Source of the DNA: Neisseria sp. MVDL19-042950
Lineage (GTDB): Bacteria; Pseudomonadota; Gammaproteobacteria; Burkholderiales; Neisseriaceae
Direction of reading: 5' to 3'
Assembly (NCBI RefSeq): GCF_030504625.1
Contig: NZ_JAUKWH010000001.1
Location: forward strand, 124,001-188,000
DNA length: 64,000 nt
Part shown: positions 8,962 through 18,027 of the stretch, piece after piece
Position numbering within the stretch: the first letter of the stretch is position 1
Layout of the letters: each line of letters starts with the position of its first letter
The notes under the pieces: model-generated
The model's database searches: none
Seen by the model: only the letters and a program-made list of their open reading frames with translations
Told to the model about the DNA's origin: nothing
Program-made: the position numbers and the translations under genes

Positions 8962-9735
8962 TTAATAAGCCGTATGCAGCAAATCCCAGCCGAACTTGCC
9001 GATCAGCACACACAGCAACGCCATGAAGGCATAGCGCAGGAATTTGCTGCCGCCGCGTATCGCCAGATGCGTGCCCACTATACCGCCGCTCAGATTGGCC
9101 AGCGCGAGCGGCAACGCCCATGCCCAGACGATATGGCCGTGGGGAATGAAGAACGACAGCGCGGCCAGATTGGTGGTGAGGTTGATCACTTTGGCCGATG
9201 CGGTGGCAGTAAGAAAATCGTAGGCGAAAAAACGCACGAACACAAAAGCCAGCAGGCTGCCGGTGCCCGGCCCGAAGAGGCCGTCGTAAAAGCCGATCAA
9301 CACGCCGAAAAACAGCCCCAGCGCGGTTTCTTTGCGGGTAAGCGCGGCAGTGCGCACCGCCTGCCCCAAATCTTTTTTGAAAAACGTGTAAACGAACATC
9401 ACCGCCATAATCACCAGCATGGCGGGTTTGAGGTATTGCACGGGCACGTAAGCGACCAATTTCGCTCCGCCGTATGAAGCGATAAAAGCCAAAACAGCGG
9501 CAGGCAGCAGCATTTTCCACGGCACGGGGATTTTGCGGATAAATTGGGTGGTTGCGGTAAACGTGCCGCTGAACGAAGCGAATTTGTTGATGCCTATCAC
9601 CGAAGTAACCGGCACGGAGGCGGGCAGGGTGTTGAATAAAGCGGGAATCTGCAACAGCCCGCCGCCGCCGACGGCAGCATCCATCAGGCCGGCGAGAAAG
9701 CCGAAAACGAGCAGGGGGATAAGGTGGTAGTCCAT
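8962..9735 (-). CDS. sulfite exporter TauE/SafE (TSUP) family permease
   Basis: FLAGLMDAAVGGGGLLQIPAL and GFYDGLFGPGTGSLLAF motifs. Confidence 0.88.
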   Translation of the reverse strand: MDYHLIPLLVFGFLAGLMDAAVGGGGLLQIPALFNTLPASVPVTSVIGINKFASFSGTFTATTQFIRKIPVPWKMLLPAAVLAFIASYGGAKLVAYVPVQYLKPAMLVIMAVMFVYTFFKKDLGQAVRTAALTRKETALGLFFGVLIGFYDGLFGPGTGSLLAFVFVRFFAYDFLTATASAKVINLTTNLAALSFFIPHGHIVWAWALPLALANLSGGIVGTHLAIRGGSKFLRYAFMALLCVLIGKFGWDLLHTAY

Positions 9736-9790
9736 AAATCGAGAAATAGGCCGTTTGAAAATATTTCAGACGGCCTGTCGGTATCGGGTG

Positions 9791-10396
9791 TTATTTATAA
9801 GGATTGCCGGCGGAAAGAGAGCGGCTGCCGGCGCGACGGATAACCCGTTCGCGCAACGCTTGCTCGTTTTCAGGTTTGCCGTCTTCGCAGAAAGCGCGGT
9901 AAAGCACGCCGCGTACCGGGTCGGCGGTATTCAGAATGGCACCGATGGGTTTCCATTCGCCGTTGCGCGGAGTAATCCAGCGTTTGTTTACGGTATCGCC
10001 GTAGCCGAATACTTTGAACGACGAACGTTGGCTTTCTTTTAAAGAAAACGAAGTGCCGGCACAGAATATGCCTTCGCTGCTCAAGTTGTCATAGCCTTGT
10101 TTCGATTGGATATTCAACACGTAGCGCACGGTGCCGTCGGGAGCGAGGGCGATACTGTCGAGCAGGATTTTCGGCTTTTTCGTATAAGTGTTGTTAACGT
10201 AAATATCAAACCAGCCGCCGTTGCGGGTGTCGGGAAAAGCAGGCAGGGCAACGTCGGCTTCTTTGAATTCGCGGGCGGCTTTTTCGGCCGTGCTTTCCTG
10301 ATAGCGGGAATTGGTTAAAGTGTCCTTATCGTGGTGCGGCGCGGCAAAAGCGTGGGCGGCGGCCAAAACCGGCACCAACAGAAGAAAACGGCGCAT
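9791..10396 (-). CDS. CNP1-like family exported protein
   Basis: Signal peptide MRRFLLLVPVLAAAHAFAAP; FDIYVNNTYTKKPKILLDSIALAPDGTVRYVLNIQSKQGYDN. Confidence 0.7.
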   Translation of the reverse strand: MRRFLLLVPVLAAAHAFAAPHHDKDTLTNSRYQESTAEKAAREFKEADVALPAFPDTRNGGWFDIYVNNTYTKKPKILLDSIALAPDGTVRYVLNIQSKQGYDNLSSEGIFCAGTSFSLKESQRSSFKVFGYGDTVNKRWITPRNGEWKPIGAILNTADPVRGVLYRAFCEDGKPENEQALRERVIRRAGSRSLSAGNPYK

Positions 10397-10569
10397 GGGC
10401 TTCTCCGTGGGTTCAAAACAGCCGTCATTGTAGGGGGTGAGAGGGGAAAGGCGCAACCGGCGCAAAAGGTGGGCGGAGGCAAACCAACCCGTTTTGTTAA
10501 AAGAGGATAATTAAAAAGAAGCGGCCTTTTCGCTATATAATAAAGAATAACCGAAAAACAGGTATTTTC

Positions 10570-10797
10570 ATGACGACACAAACCTTAGACGTAATCGGGT
10601 TGAAATGCCCGCTGCCGATTTTACGGGCGAAAAAAGCCTTGGCGCAGATGCAGACCGACGAAGTGCTGACCGTGCTGGCCACCGATCACGGTGCACCCGA
10701 CGATTTCGCCGCCTTTTGCCGCCAAACCGGGCACGTATTGCTGGAATCTTCCGTGCGCGAAGACGGTGTATTCCAATTGGTTGTGAAGCACAAATAA
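10570..10797 (+). CDS. tusA: TusA-family sulfurtransferase
   Basis: LDVIGLKCPLPILRAKKAL signature with Cys. Confidence 0.85.
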   Translation: MTTQTLDVIGLKCPLPILRAKKALAQMQTDEVLTVLATDHGAPDDFAAFCRQTGHVLLESSVREDGVFQLVVKHK

Positions 10798-10809
10798 GGC
10801 CGTCTGAAC

Positions 10810-11373
10810 ATGCGCCCGATTGTCGTCAGCCTTTCCGTTGCGTTTGCTTTAACGGCGTGCGGCGGCGACATGCCGCAGGCGCAGAAAGAAGCGGCTGCCG
10901 CCGAAATTGTGCAGTTGTTCGCGCAAGGTTGTGCGGCATGGCGCGGCGATGCGGCGCAGGTGGCGGAATGGGCGGAGCGGCAGCAATTCACCCGATTGAA
11001 TGCCGAAGCCGTGAAAAAACTGCCTCACGGCATGATGGAGCGGAACGTACAAACCGTGTGGCAGACGGAACGTAACGGCACGGTGTTTTACCTGAATACG
11101 AATGCCGAAGGTTGCAGCGTGAAAACCGTTGTCACAGACGAAACCGCCGTGCGCAAGCAGTTTGCGGCTGTGGCGGAACAAGCCGGTGCGAAAGTAAAAG
11201 CCCGCTTTCACAGCGATGAAGCCGCCGCTTCGATTTTCCCATTCCGCCGCTTAACGTATGCTTGGCAGTTTGAAGACGGAAAACGTGCTTTGTTAACCGC
11301 CAACACTTCTCCGTCGGACTATGTGCCCGTGCAAGCCGCGTTGTTCTTTGCACGGCAACCGGCGGAAAATTAG
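10810..11373 (+). CDS. hypothetical lipoprotein
   Basis: Lipobox-like SVAFALTACGGD. Confidence 0.65.
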   Translation: MRPIVVSLSVAFALTACGGDMPQAQKEAAAAEIVQLFAQGCAAWRGDAAQVAEWAERQQFTRLNAEAVKKLPHGMMERNVQTVWQTERNGTVFYLNTNAEGCSVKTVVTDETAVRKQFAAVAEQAGAKVKARFHSDEAAASIFPFRRLTYAWQFEDGKRALLTANTSPSDYVPVQAALFFARQPAEN

Positions 11374-11460
11374 CCCGTTCGGGCCGTCTGAAAAAGATTA
11401 GGCCGTGCCGACCGTTTTTCAGACGGCCTCCGGTAAATCATGTTGAAACAAAGGAAAACC

Positions 11461-12498
11461 ATGCAAACCCTGACCATTACCCAGCCCGACGATATGCACC
11501 TGCACTTGCGCGACGGCGAGGCTTTGAAAGCCGTGCTGCCGTTCACCGCCCGCCAGATGGGGCGCGCCGTGATTATGCCTAACCTGAAACCGCCGGTGGT
11601 CAGCGTGGACGACGCGCAGGCTTATAAAGAACGGATTATGGCGGCTTTGCCTGCGGGCAGTACGTTCGAGCCGCTGATGACGCTCTATCTTACCGACAAG
11701 TCCACACCGGAGCTTGTGCGCGAAGCTAAAGCGGCGGGCATTGTGGCGTTTAAACTGTATCCTGCGGGGGCGACCACCAATTCCGATTCGGGCGTAACCG
11801 ATTTGTTCAAGCTGATTCCCGTGCTCGAAGAAATGGCTAAACAAGGCATATTATTTTTGGTGCACGGCGAAGTAACCGACCCCGAAATCGACATTTTCGA
11901 CCGCGAAGCCGTGTTTATTGAGCGCGTGATGAAGCCCGTGTTGGCGAAAGTGCCTGATTTGAAAGTGGTATTCGAGCACATCACCACTGCCGATGCCGCC
12001 CGTTTGGTAATGGAGGCGGGCGACAACGTGGCCGCCAGCGTTACCCCGCAACATTTACTGATGAACCGCAACGATTTGTTGGTAGGCGGCGTGCGCCCGC
12101 ACCATTACTGCTTGCCGGTGCTGAAACGCGAGAGCCACCGCAAAGCTTTGGTGGAGGCGATTACCGGCGATAAATCACACAAATTCTTTTTAGGTACCGA
12201 CAGCGCGCCGCACGCCCGTTCCGCCAAAGAAACCGCGTGCGGCTGTGCGGGCATGTTCAGTGCGGCCACAGCCATCGAGCTGTATGCCGAAGTGTTTGAA
12301 AATGCAGGGGCATTGGATAAGTTGGAAGCGTTTGCCTCGCAAAACGGCGCACGTTTCTACGGCCTGCCGGAAAATCCGCGCAAAATCACGCTGGTGAAAC
12401 AAACCCAGTTGGTTGCGCCGAAAGTGCCGTTCGGAGAAAACGAAGTGCTGGTGCCGATGCGTGGCGGTGAAAGCGTGGGCTGGACCGTGCAGTATTGA
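11461..12498 (+). CDS. pyrC: dihydroorotase
   Basis: [30 protein letters not shown] motifs. Confidence 0.95.
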   Translation: MQTLTITQPDDMHLHLRDGEALKAVLPFTARQMGRAVIMPNLKPPVVSVDDAQAYKERIMAALPAGSTFEPLMTLYLTDKSTPELVREAKAAGIVAFKLYPAGATTNSDSGVTDLFKLIPVLEEMAKQGILFLVHGEVTDPEIDIFDREAVFIERVMKPVLAKVPDLKVVFEHITTADAARLVMEAGDNVAASVTPQHLLMNRNDLLVGGVRPHHYCLPVLKRESHRKALVEAITGDKSHKFFLGTDSAPHARSAKETACGCAGMFSAATAIELYAEVFENAGALDKLEAFASQNGARFYGLPENPRKITLVKQTQLVAPKVPFGENEVLVPMRGGESVGWTVQY

Positions 12499-12516
12499 TT
12501 GTCGCAAACCATAAAC

Positions 12517-12551
12517 AAAGGCCGTCTGAAAAGTTTTCAGACGGCCTTTTA
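12517..12551. terminator. paired inverted DUS terminator between convergent pyrC and nusB
   Basis: aaaggccgtctgaaaagttttcagacggccttt. Confidence 0.85.
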
Positions 12552-12565
12552 CCGCATTGGAAGTT

Positions 12566-12991
12566 TCAGTTGCGTTTCGGATCGTTCGGGCGCAGTTGCG
12601 CGGCGAGTTTGTCGAGAATGCCGTTGACAAATTTATGCCCGTCGGTGCCGCCGAAAGTTTTGGTTACTTCGATGGCTTCGTTGATGATTACCGGATACGG
12701 CGTTTCAGGCATGGCGGCCAGCTCGTGGCAGGCCATCAGCAGCACGGCGCGTTCGATGGGACTGAGGTCGTTTTCATCACGGTCGAGCAGCGGGCGGATG
12801 ATGCGCATGTATTCGCGCGTGTTGGCATATGCGCCGAAAAACAGTTTGGTAAACAGCTCTCCGTCGGCTTTTTTAAATTCGCTGCTCTCGCGGATGTTTT
12901 TGGAAACTTCATGTTCCGAAGCCTGCGTGATGGCGGCTTGGTACAGTGCCTGCACGGTAAACTCGCGGGCGCGGCGGCGGGGTGTTTTCAT
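12566..12991 (-). CDS. nusB: transcription antitermination factor NusB
   Basis: RRRAREFTVQALYQ, VLLMACHELAAMPETPYPVIINEAIEVTKTFGGTDGHKFVNGILDKLA. Confidence 0.95.
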   Translation of the reverse strand: MKTPRRRAREFTVQALYQAAITQASEHEVSKNIRESSEFKKADGELFTKLFFGAYANTREYMRIIRPLLDRDENDLSPIERAVLLMACHELAAMPETPYPVIINEAIEVTKTFGGTDGHKFVNGILDKLAAQLRPNDPKRN

Positions 12992-13057
12992 GGATATTCC
13001 TTTTAGGGTTGGGTGTTCAGACGGCTTCTTTCAGCATTGAGGCCGTCTGAAACCGTT

Positions 13058-13540
13058 TTATTCTTCGTCGTCTTCTTCAAACTGTTCCGACAGCAGCAGG
13101 TTGACCAAATTGCCGCATTCCACGGCGACCACGGCGGCATCGGCCGCTTTTTCTTCGATGCGGGCGTGTGCCTGCTCGTCGTTTTCAGTGGTTAAAATGG
13201 CGTTGGCAATCGGAATGTTGTAGCTCATGGCAACGCGTGAAACGCCTGCGCCGGATTCGTTTGCCACCAGCTCGAAATGGTAGGTTTCGCCGCGGATAAC
13301 AGCACCGATGGCGATTAATGCGTCGAATTTGTCGGAAGATGCCAGATTTTGCAGCACAATCGGCACTTCCAACGCGCCCGGTACGGTGGCAACGGTAATG
13401 TTGTCGGCATCTACGCCCAGCTCTTTCAGTTTGCCGACGCAGACTTTCAGCATGGCGTTGCCGATTTCGTTGCTGAAACGCGCCTGCACGATGCCGATGC
13501 GCAGATGGGTGCCGTTGAGGTTGGGTTGGATGATATTCAT
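13058..13540 (-). CDS. ribH: 6,7-dimethyl-8-ribityllumazine synthase
   Basis: [39 protein letters not shown]. Confidence 0.95.
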   Translation of the reverse strand: MNIIQPNLNGTHLRIGIVQARFSNEIGNAMLKVCVGKLKELGVDADNITVATVPGALEVPIVLQNLASSDKFDALIAIGAVIRGETYHFELVANESGAGVSRVAMSYNIPIANAILTTENDEQAHARIEEKAADAAVVAVECGNLVNLLLSEQFEEDDEE

Positions 13541-13635
13541 AATGTCACTCTCGGTATCAAGGTTTTGAAAAGGGGCGTTTGAGGCCGTCTGAAAAAAGTT
13601 TCAGACGGCTTGCGTGTTCGAGGGGGCGGTGAAAA

Positions 13636-13959
13636 TCAGTCTTCCGGTTGCCAGTCTTCAACTGCGCGAAAACCGCCTTTGCCGTCCGCTTCCCATGCCG
13701 TGCCTGCCGCCTGCCCGATGAAATCGCCGGCAACGGGGTGGTTGCGGGTAATGTCGCTGAGGTTGCACACGGTGAAATTATCGGGGTCTTGCGTGTATTC
13801 GTCGGTTTCGTTGCCGCTGAAAAAACGCCAGCCGCTGTCGTTGTCGAACACCGCTGCTTCGCGGTACATGAAACCGACCGGCTCGCCGTTTTCGGTAACG
13901 GTTTTGGCGGCGATACAGCGGCCGAGCGCGGTGGAAAGGGCGTTGGCGAATTTGTTCAT
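13636..13959 (-). CDS. DUF2185-like (Imm33-type) protein
   Basis: GEPVGFMYREAAVFDNDSGWRFFSGNETDEYTQDPDNFTVCNLSDITRNHP. Confidence 0.65.
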   Translation of the reverse strand: MNKFANALSTALGRCIAAKTVTENGEPVGFMYREAAVFDNDSGWRFFSGNETDEYTQDPDNFTVCNLSDITRNHPVAGDFIGQAAGTAWEADGKGGFRAVEDWQPED

Positions 13960-14026
13960 GTTTTCAGACGGCCTGATGGGAAGTTAGATGCGGATTTTAC
14001 ACGATTCGGCAGGCTTTCGCACGGCT

Positions 14027-14917
14027 TCAGGCGGGGCGGGTTTTGGGCTTCGGCGAGCCCAGATAAATCGCCGACAGGGTTAATGCCGCGCCGCACCATT
14101 GCAATGCGCTAATCGGTTTGTGCAGCCAAAAGTAGTCGATAACCAAAGTGGCCACCGGTTCGCTGAGCAGCAGCAAGCCGGTGAGGGAAAGGGAAAGCAG
14201 CGGAATCGCATAAGTAATCAGCCCCCATGCAAAGCATTGCATCACCACGCCGTATATCAGAATCAGGCTGATGTCGCGCAGGGTTTCGGGGTAGAACTTG
14301 TCGGCATCCCACATCAATGCGGGCAGAAAAACAGCCGCCATGCCGCCGATGCTGAGTAGGAACATTATCGGAAACAACGCCGCTTTTTCTTCCTGATGGG
14401 TTTTGCGGATAAATACCATTGATAACGCCAGCATCGCCCCCGACACGATACCGCTCACCAAGCCCCAAACGGCGTGGCTGTTGCGGCCGAGCTCGGGGCT
14501 GCCTATCAGGGCGACACCGATAACGGCCAGAAGCAGGCTGAATATTTGCAGCCTGCCCAAACGTTCGCCGAAAAAGAAAAAGCCGATGGCGGAAAGAAAA
14601 AAAATCTGCAAGCTGTTGAGCAGGGTGGAAATGCCGGGGCCGACGGCACGGATGCTTTCATGCCACAAGCCAAGATCGAAGCCGAGAAATGCGCCGGAAA
14701 GCAGCGCGAAGCAGGCGGTGCGTTTCTTTTTAGGGAACGCTTGTCCGAAAAAACGGGTGAGCAGCCCAAAAATAACCGCCGCAACCGCCAGTCGCCAAAA
14801 TGCAATCGCATACGCGCCGACCGGCACGAATTTAACAATCAGGCTGCCCAATCCGAAGATGACGCAGCCGGCCACCAAGGTCGGAGCGGCGTATTGTTTG
14901 GCAGATTGGATGTGCAT
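14027..14917 (-). CDS. EamA/DMT family transporter
   Basis: About ten TM segments with EamA duplications. ATG at 14917 preferred over the upstream ORF start. Confidence 0.85.
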   Translation of the reverse strand: MHIQSAKQYAAPTLVAGCVIFGLGSLIVKFVPVGAYAIAFWRLAVAAVIFGLLTRFFGQAFPKKKRTACFALLSGAFLGFDLGLWHESIRAVGPGISTLLNSLQIFFLSAIGFFFFGERLGRLQIFSLLLAVIGVALIGSPELGRNSHAVWGLVSGIVSGAMLALSMVFIRKTHQEEKAALFPIMFLLSIGGMAAVFLPALMWDADKFYPETLRDISLILIYGVVMQCFAWGLITYAIPLLSLSLTGLLLLSEPVATLVIDYFWLHKPISALQWCGAALTLSAIYLGSPKPKTRPA

Positions 14918-15011
14918 GGCTTTCTCTTTTGATGATGTTTTCAGACGGCCTCGTATCTTAAACAGGCCGTCTGAAAAAACTGTCGGCGGTCGGATTGCGG
15001 GTTTCGGGCGT

Positions 15012-16373
15012 TTAAATGTCCGAGTTGTCGTCCGCCTCTTCAAACCCGACTACTTCCAAGCCGAAGCCGGTTAAGCCGGTGAACGATGAAGGTTTTCCCA
15101 TCACGCGCATTTTTTTTACGTTGAGGTTGGCGAGGATTTGTGCACCGATGCCGTAGGTTTTGCTGTCCCATTTGCGTGTTTGGCTCATGCCTTTGGGCAG
15201 GGTGCGGTCGAGCAGGGTTGCGCCGGTTTCGGTGCGGTGCAGCAGGATAATCACGCCGCTTTCGGCTTGCTGGATGCGTTGGAGCGAGGCGGGCAGCGAC
15301 CATGAATGGCGGGGATTGGTTTGCAGGAAGTCCATTACGCTGAAAGGTTCGTGCACGCGCACAAGGGTTTCTTTGCTTGTTTCGGGCATGCCTTTAACCA
15401 GCGCGAGATGGGTTTCGCCGGAAAGTTTGTCTACATAAACATGCTGTTGGAAGTCGCCCCACGGTGTTTGTACGGCCATATCACCCATTTCTTCGAGCAG
15501 GCTTTCGGTGCGGCTGCGGTATTCGATCAGATCGGTAATGGTACCGATTTTGAGATTGTGTTCTTCGGCGAATTTCAGCAATTCGGGCATGCGTGCCATG
15601 GTGCCGTCGTCGTTGATGATTTCACAAATAACGGCGGCGGGAATCAGGCCGCACATTTGAGCCAAATCCACACCGGCTTCGGTATGGCCGGCACGTACGA
15701 GTACGCCGCCTTTTTGGGCGCGCAACGGGAAGATGTGGCCGGGTTGCACGATATCTTCGGGTTTGGCATTGGGGGAAACGGCGGTTTGGATGGTGAGGGC
15801 GCGGTCGGCGGCGGAAATACCGGTGGAGATGCCGTGGGCCGCTTCAATGGATACGGTGAAATTGGTACCGTATTGCGCTCCGTTTTTCTGGGTCATCATC
15901 GGCAGGCCGAGTTTTTCGACCATGGTTTCGTTCATCGGCAGGCATACCAAGCCGCGGGCGTACTTAATCATAAAATTGACGGCTTCGGGCGTAACGAATT
16001 GGGCGGCCATCAAGAGATCGCCTTCGTTTTCTCGGTCTTCGGCATCGGTGATGATCACCATTTTACCGGCCTTGATGTCGGCGAGAATTTCGGAAATAGG
16101 GGAGATGTGGCTCATTTTTGTGCTCGTTTCTGATGTGTGTGTGGCATCTTCGGTGGGCGTGTCGCCGTGGTCGGTATCCAGCCACATGGCGGGCATACCG
16201 GCGGTTTGCTCGATTTTTCGGGCTTTTTTCTCACCAAATGATTTGTTTTTCAAAAGGGCGGACAATTCGCCCTGATTGATGGCGGTAGCGGCAACAAATT
16301 GTGCCTGCTGTCCGCCGTAAAGTCGCGCTATCCATTGGCGTAGATTGTGGCGGCGCCGTTCTACGGTATCCAT
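15012..16373 (-). CDS. ribBA: RibBA-like 3,4-dihydroxy-2-butanone-4-phosphate synthase with N-terminal HTH domain and degenerate RibA domain
   Basis: ITDAEDRENEGDLLMAAQ...HTEAGVDLAQMCG...IPAAVICEIINDDGTMAR (RibB). C-terminal RibA-like half lacks the Cys cluster. First 86 aa are CI/XRE-like. Alternative internal ATG at 16115. Confidence 0.9.
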   Translation of the reverse strand: MDTVERRRHNLRQWIARLYGGQQAQFVAATAINQGELSALLKNKSFGEKKARKIEQTAGMPAMWLDTDHGDTPTEDATHTSETSTKMSHISPISEILADIKAGKMVIITDAEDRENEGDLLMAAQFVTPEAVNFMIKYARGLVCLPMNETMVEKLGLPMMTQKNGAQYGTNFTVSIEAAHGISTGISAADRALTIQTAVSPNAKPEDIVQPGHIFPLRAQKGGVLVRAGHTEAGVDLAQMCGLIPAAVICEIINDDGTMARMPELLKFAEEHNLKIGTITDLIEYRSRTESLLEEMGDMAVQTPWGDFQQHVYVDKLSGETHLALVKGMPETSKETLVRVHEPFSVMDFLQTNPRHSWSLPASLQRIQQAESGVIILLHRTETGATLLDRTLPKGMSQTRKWDSKTYGIGAQILANLNVKKMRVMGKPSSFTGLTGFGLEVVGFEEADDNSDI

Positions 16374-16417
16374 AAAAATTCCTTACCTATGCGGTTTGCG
16401 GCGATTATATGTTCGGC

Positions 16418-16479
16418 TTTACCAAAAAGCAAATTCAATTTTCAATTTTTATTTATTACTTTTTGGTTATTTAGGTAAA
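16418..16479. promoter_or_regulatory. inverted repeat upstream of the HTH-RibB gene (candidate operator)
   Basis: ACCAAAAAG (16421-16429) and CTTTTTGGT (16459-16467), flanked by TTTACC (16418-16423) and GGTAAA (16474-16479). Confidence 0.35.
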
Positions 16480-16732
16480 AGGCCGTCTGAAAATCATTTA
16501 TAGGATCTTTGCAAAATCTTTAGATAAGGATGTAATTCACAGCGTGGCAATACAGGTAATTCAGACATATCATATAGATAGATACTCAATCAAGCGGTAT
16601 GTAATGTAAAGATACGTTGGAAGTAAAGGTTTGCAAGGGTTTCTATGGTATTTTCAGGTGATCCTGATATTGAAAATTTTATTTGAAAATACTATATTGC
16701 AATTGTTTAGATAACAATGAAGCACGCTTACT

Positions 16733-17347
16733 ATGAAAACCTTTCTACGTATTGCTCCGGTGTTGATTTTATTGATTATCGCTATTGTCGCTGCGTGGTT
16801 TTTCAGCAGTAATAAGCAAAAGAACAATGCCCACAAGGTGTTGACGAGTGAAAGTGTGCTGACACAGATTCAACACTTGAATCGTTTGGAAAGTACGGCT
16901 TTCCATATCGATACCATTATTAAAACGGAAAAGAAAGGCAACTGGTACGCCCTTTGGCAGGATTCGCAAACCGGTTTGTTCGTAGCACAAGGCAAAGTGC
17001 TGGCGGGATTGGATTTGAACAAACTGAAGGCCGAAAATGTAAATGTGGTTAATAGCAAAGTCATTATCAGTTTGCCGCCAGTGGAAATTTTGAGTGTGAA
17101 TCTTGAAAATTTGGAAATTTACGATATCAAAACCGGTTCGTTTGGTTTGCATCCCATTGATAAAAACGTATTGAAAGTGGTGCAGGAACAGGCGAAAAAA
17201 CAAGTATTGGCGAGTGCCTGTAAAGCCGATATTTTAGAGCATGCGCAACATCAAACTCAGCGACAGTTGGAAACATTGTTTGCGCTGGCTCAAACACAGG
17301 TTTCAATTTATCCTGCTGCCTTGCCTCCATGTAAATTTTCGAAATAA
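16733..17347 (+). CDS. DUF4230-like membrane-anchored protein
   Basis: N-terminal TM; EKKGNWYALWQDSQTGLFVAQGKVLAGLDLNKL...VISLPPVEIL. Confidence 0.7.
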   Translation: MKTFLRIAPVLILLIIAIVAAWFFSSNKQKNNAHKVLTSESVLTQIQHLNRLESTAFHIDTIIKTEKKGNWYALWQDSQTGLFVAQGKVLAGLDLNKLKAENVNVVNSKVIISLPPVEILSVNLENLEIYDIKTGSFGLHPIDKNVLKVVQEQAKKQVLASACKADILEHAQHQTQRQLETLFALAQTQVSIYPAALPPCKFSK

Positions 17348-17420
17348 TGGAAACTCAAACGGCCGAAAATAACACAAAACGGCCGTTTGATGGCTTAACC
17401 GACAAAACGAAAGGATGAAC

Positions 17421-17915
17421 ATGTCTCAAGTAACCCTGCAAGGCAATTCTGTTGAAGTAGGCGGCGTATTCCCGCAAAAAGGCCAAAAAGCGCCTGATTT
17501 CCAATTGACCGGCGGTGATTTGTCTGAAAAAACGCTGGCCGATTTTTCCGGCAAACGTAAAATCCTGAACATTTTCCCCAGCGTGGATACCGGAGTGTGC
17601 GCTCAGTCGGTGCGTACGTTCAATGAAAAAGCAGCCGCTCTGAATAATGCGGTGGTATTGTGTATTTCGGCCGATTTGCCGTTTGCACAAGGCCGTTTTT
17701 GCGGTGCAGAGGGTATTGAGAATGTTGTAACGCTTTCTACTTTCCGCAGCAATTTTGCGAAAGACTACGGCGTGGCGATTGAAAGCAGCGTGCTGAAAGG
17801 GTTGACTGCGCGTGCGGTAGTGGTTTTGGATGAAAACAACCAAGTGCTGCACAGCGAATTGGTAAGTGAAATCGCCCAAGAGCCGAATTATTATGCTGCT
17901 TTAGGTGTGCTGTAA
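17421..17915 (+). CDS. tpx: thiol peroxidase
   Basis: [31 protein letters not shown]. Confidence 0.95.
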   Translation: MSQVTLQGNSVEVGGVFPQKGQKAPDFQLTGGDLSEKTLADFSGKRKILNIFPSVDTGVCAQSVRTFNEKAAALNNAVVLCISADLPFAQGRFCGAEGIENVVTLSTFRSNFAKDYGVAIESSVLKGLTARAVVVLDENNQVLHSELVSEIAQEPNYYAALGVL

Positions 17916-17936
17916 GCTGGGTAGAGATTCTTTCGG

Positions 17937-17970
17937 AAAGGCCGTCTGAAAACGTTTCAGACGGCCTTTG
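17937..17970 (+). terminator. paired inverted DUS terminator after tpx
   Basis: aaaggccgtctgaaaacgtttcagacggccttt. Confidence 0.8.
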
Positions 17971-18027
17971 GCTTTTTGAGGGTGTTTAAACCGCATATTT
18001 CAGCATGATACGGCAGGTGGTAATGGC

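Noticed and set aside
16381-16480. FMN riboswitch upstream of the RibB fusion gene
   Set aside because: I could not identify the conserved RFN core motifs; the region is short and AT-rich.
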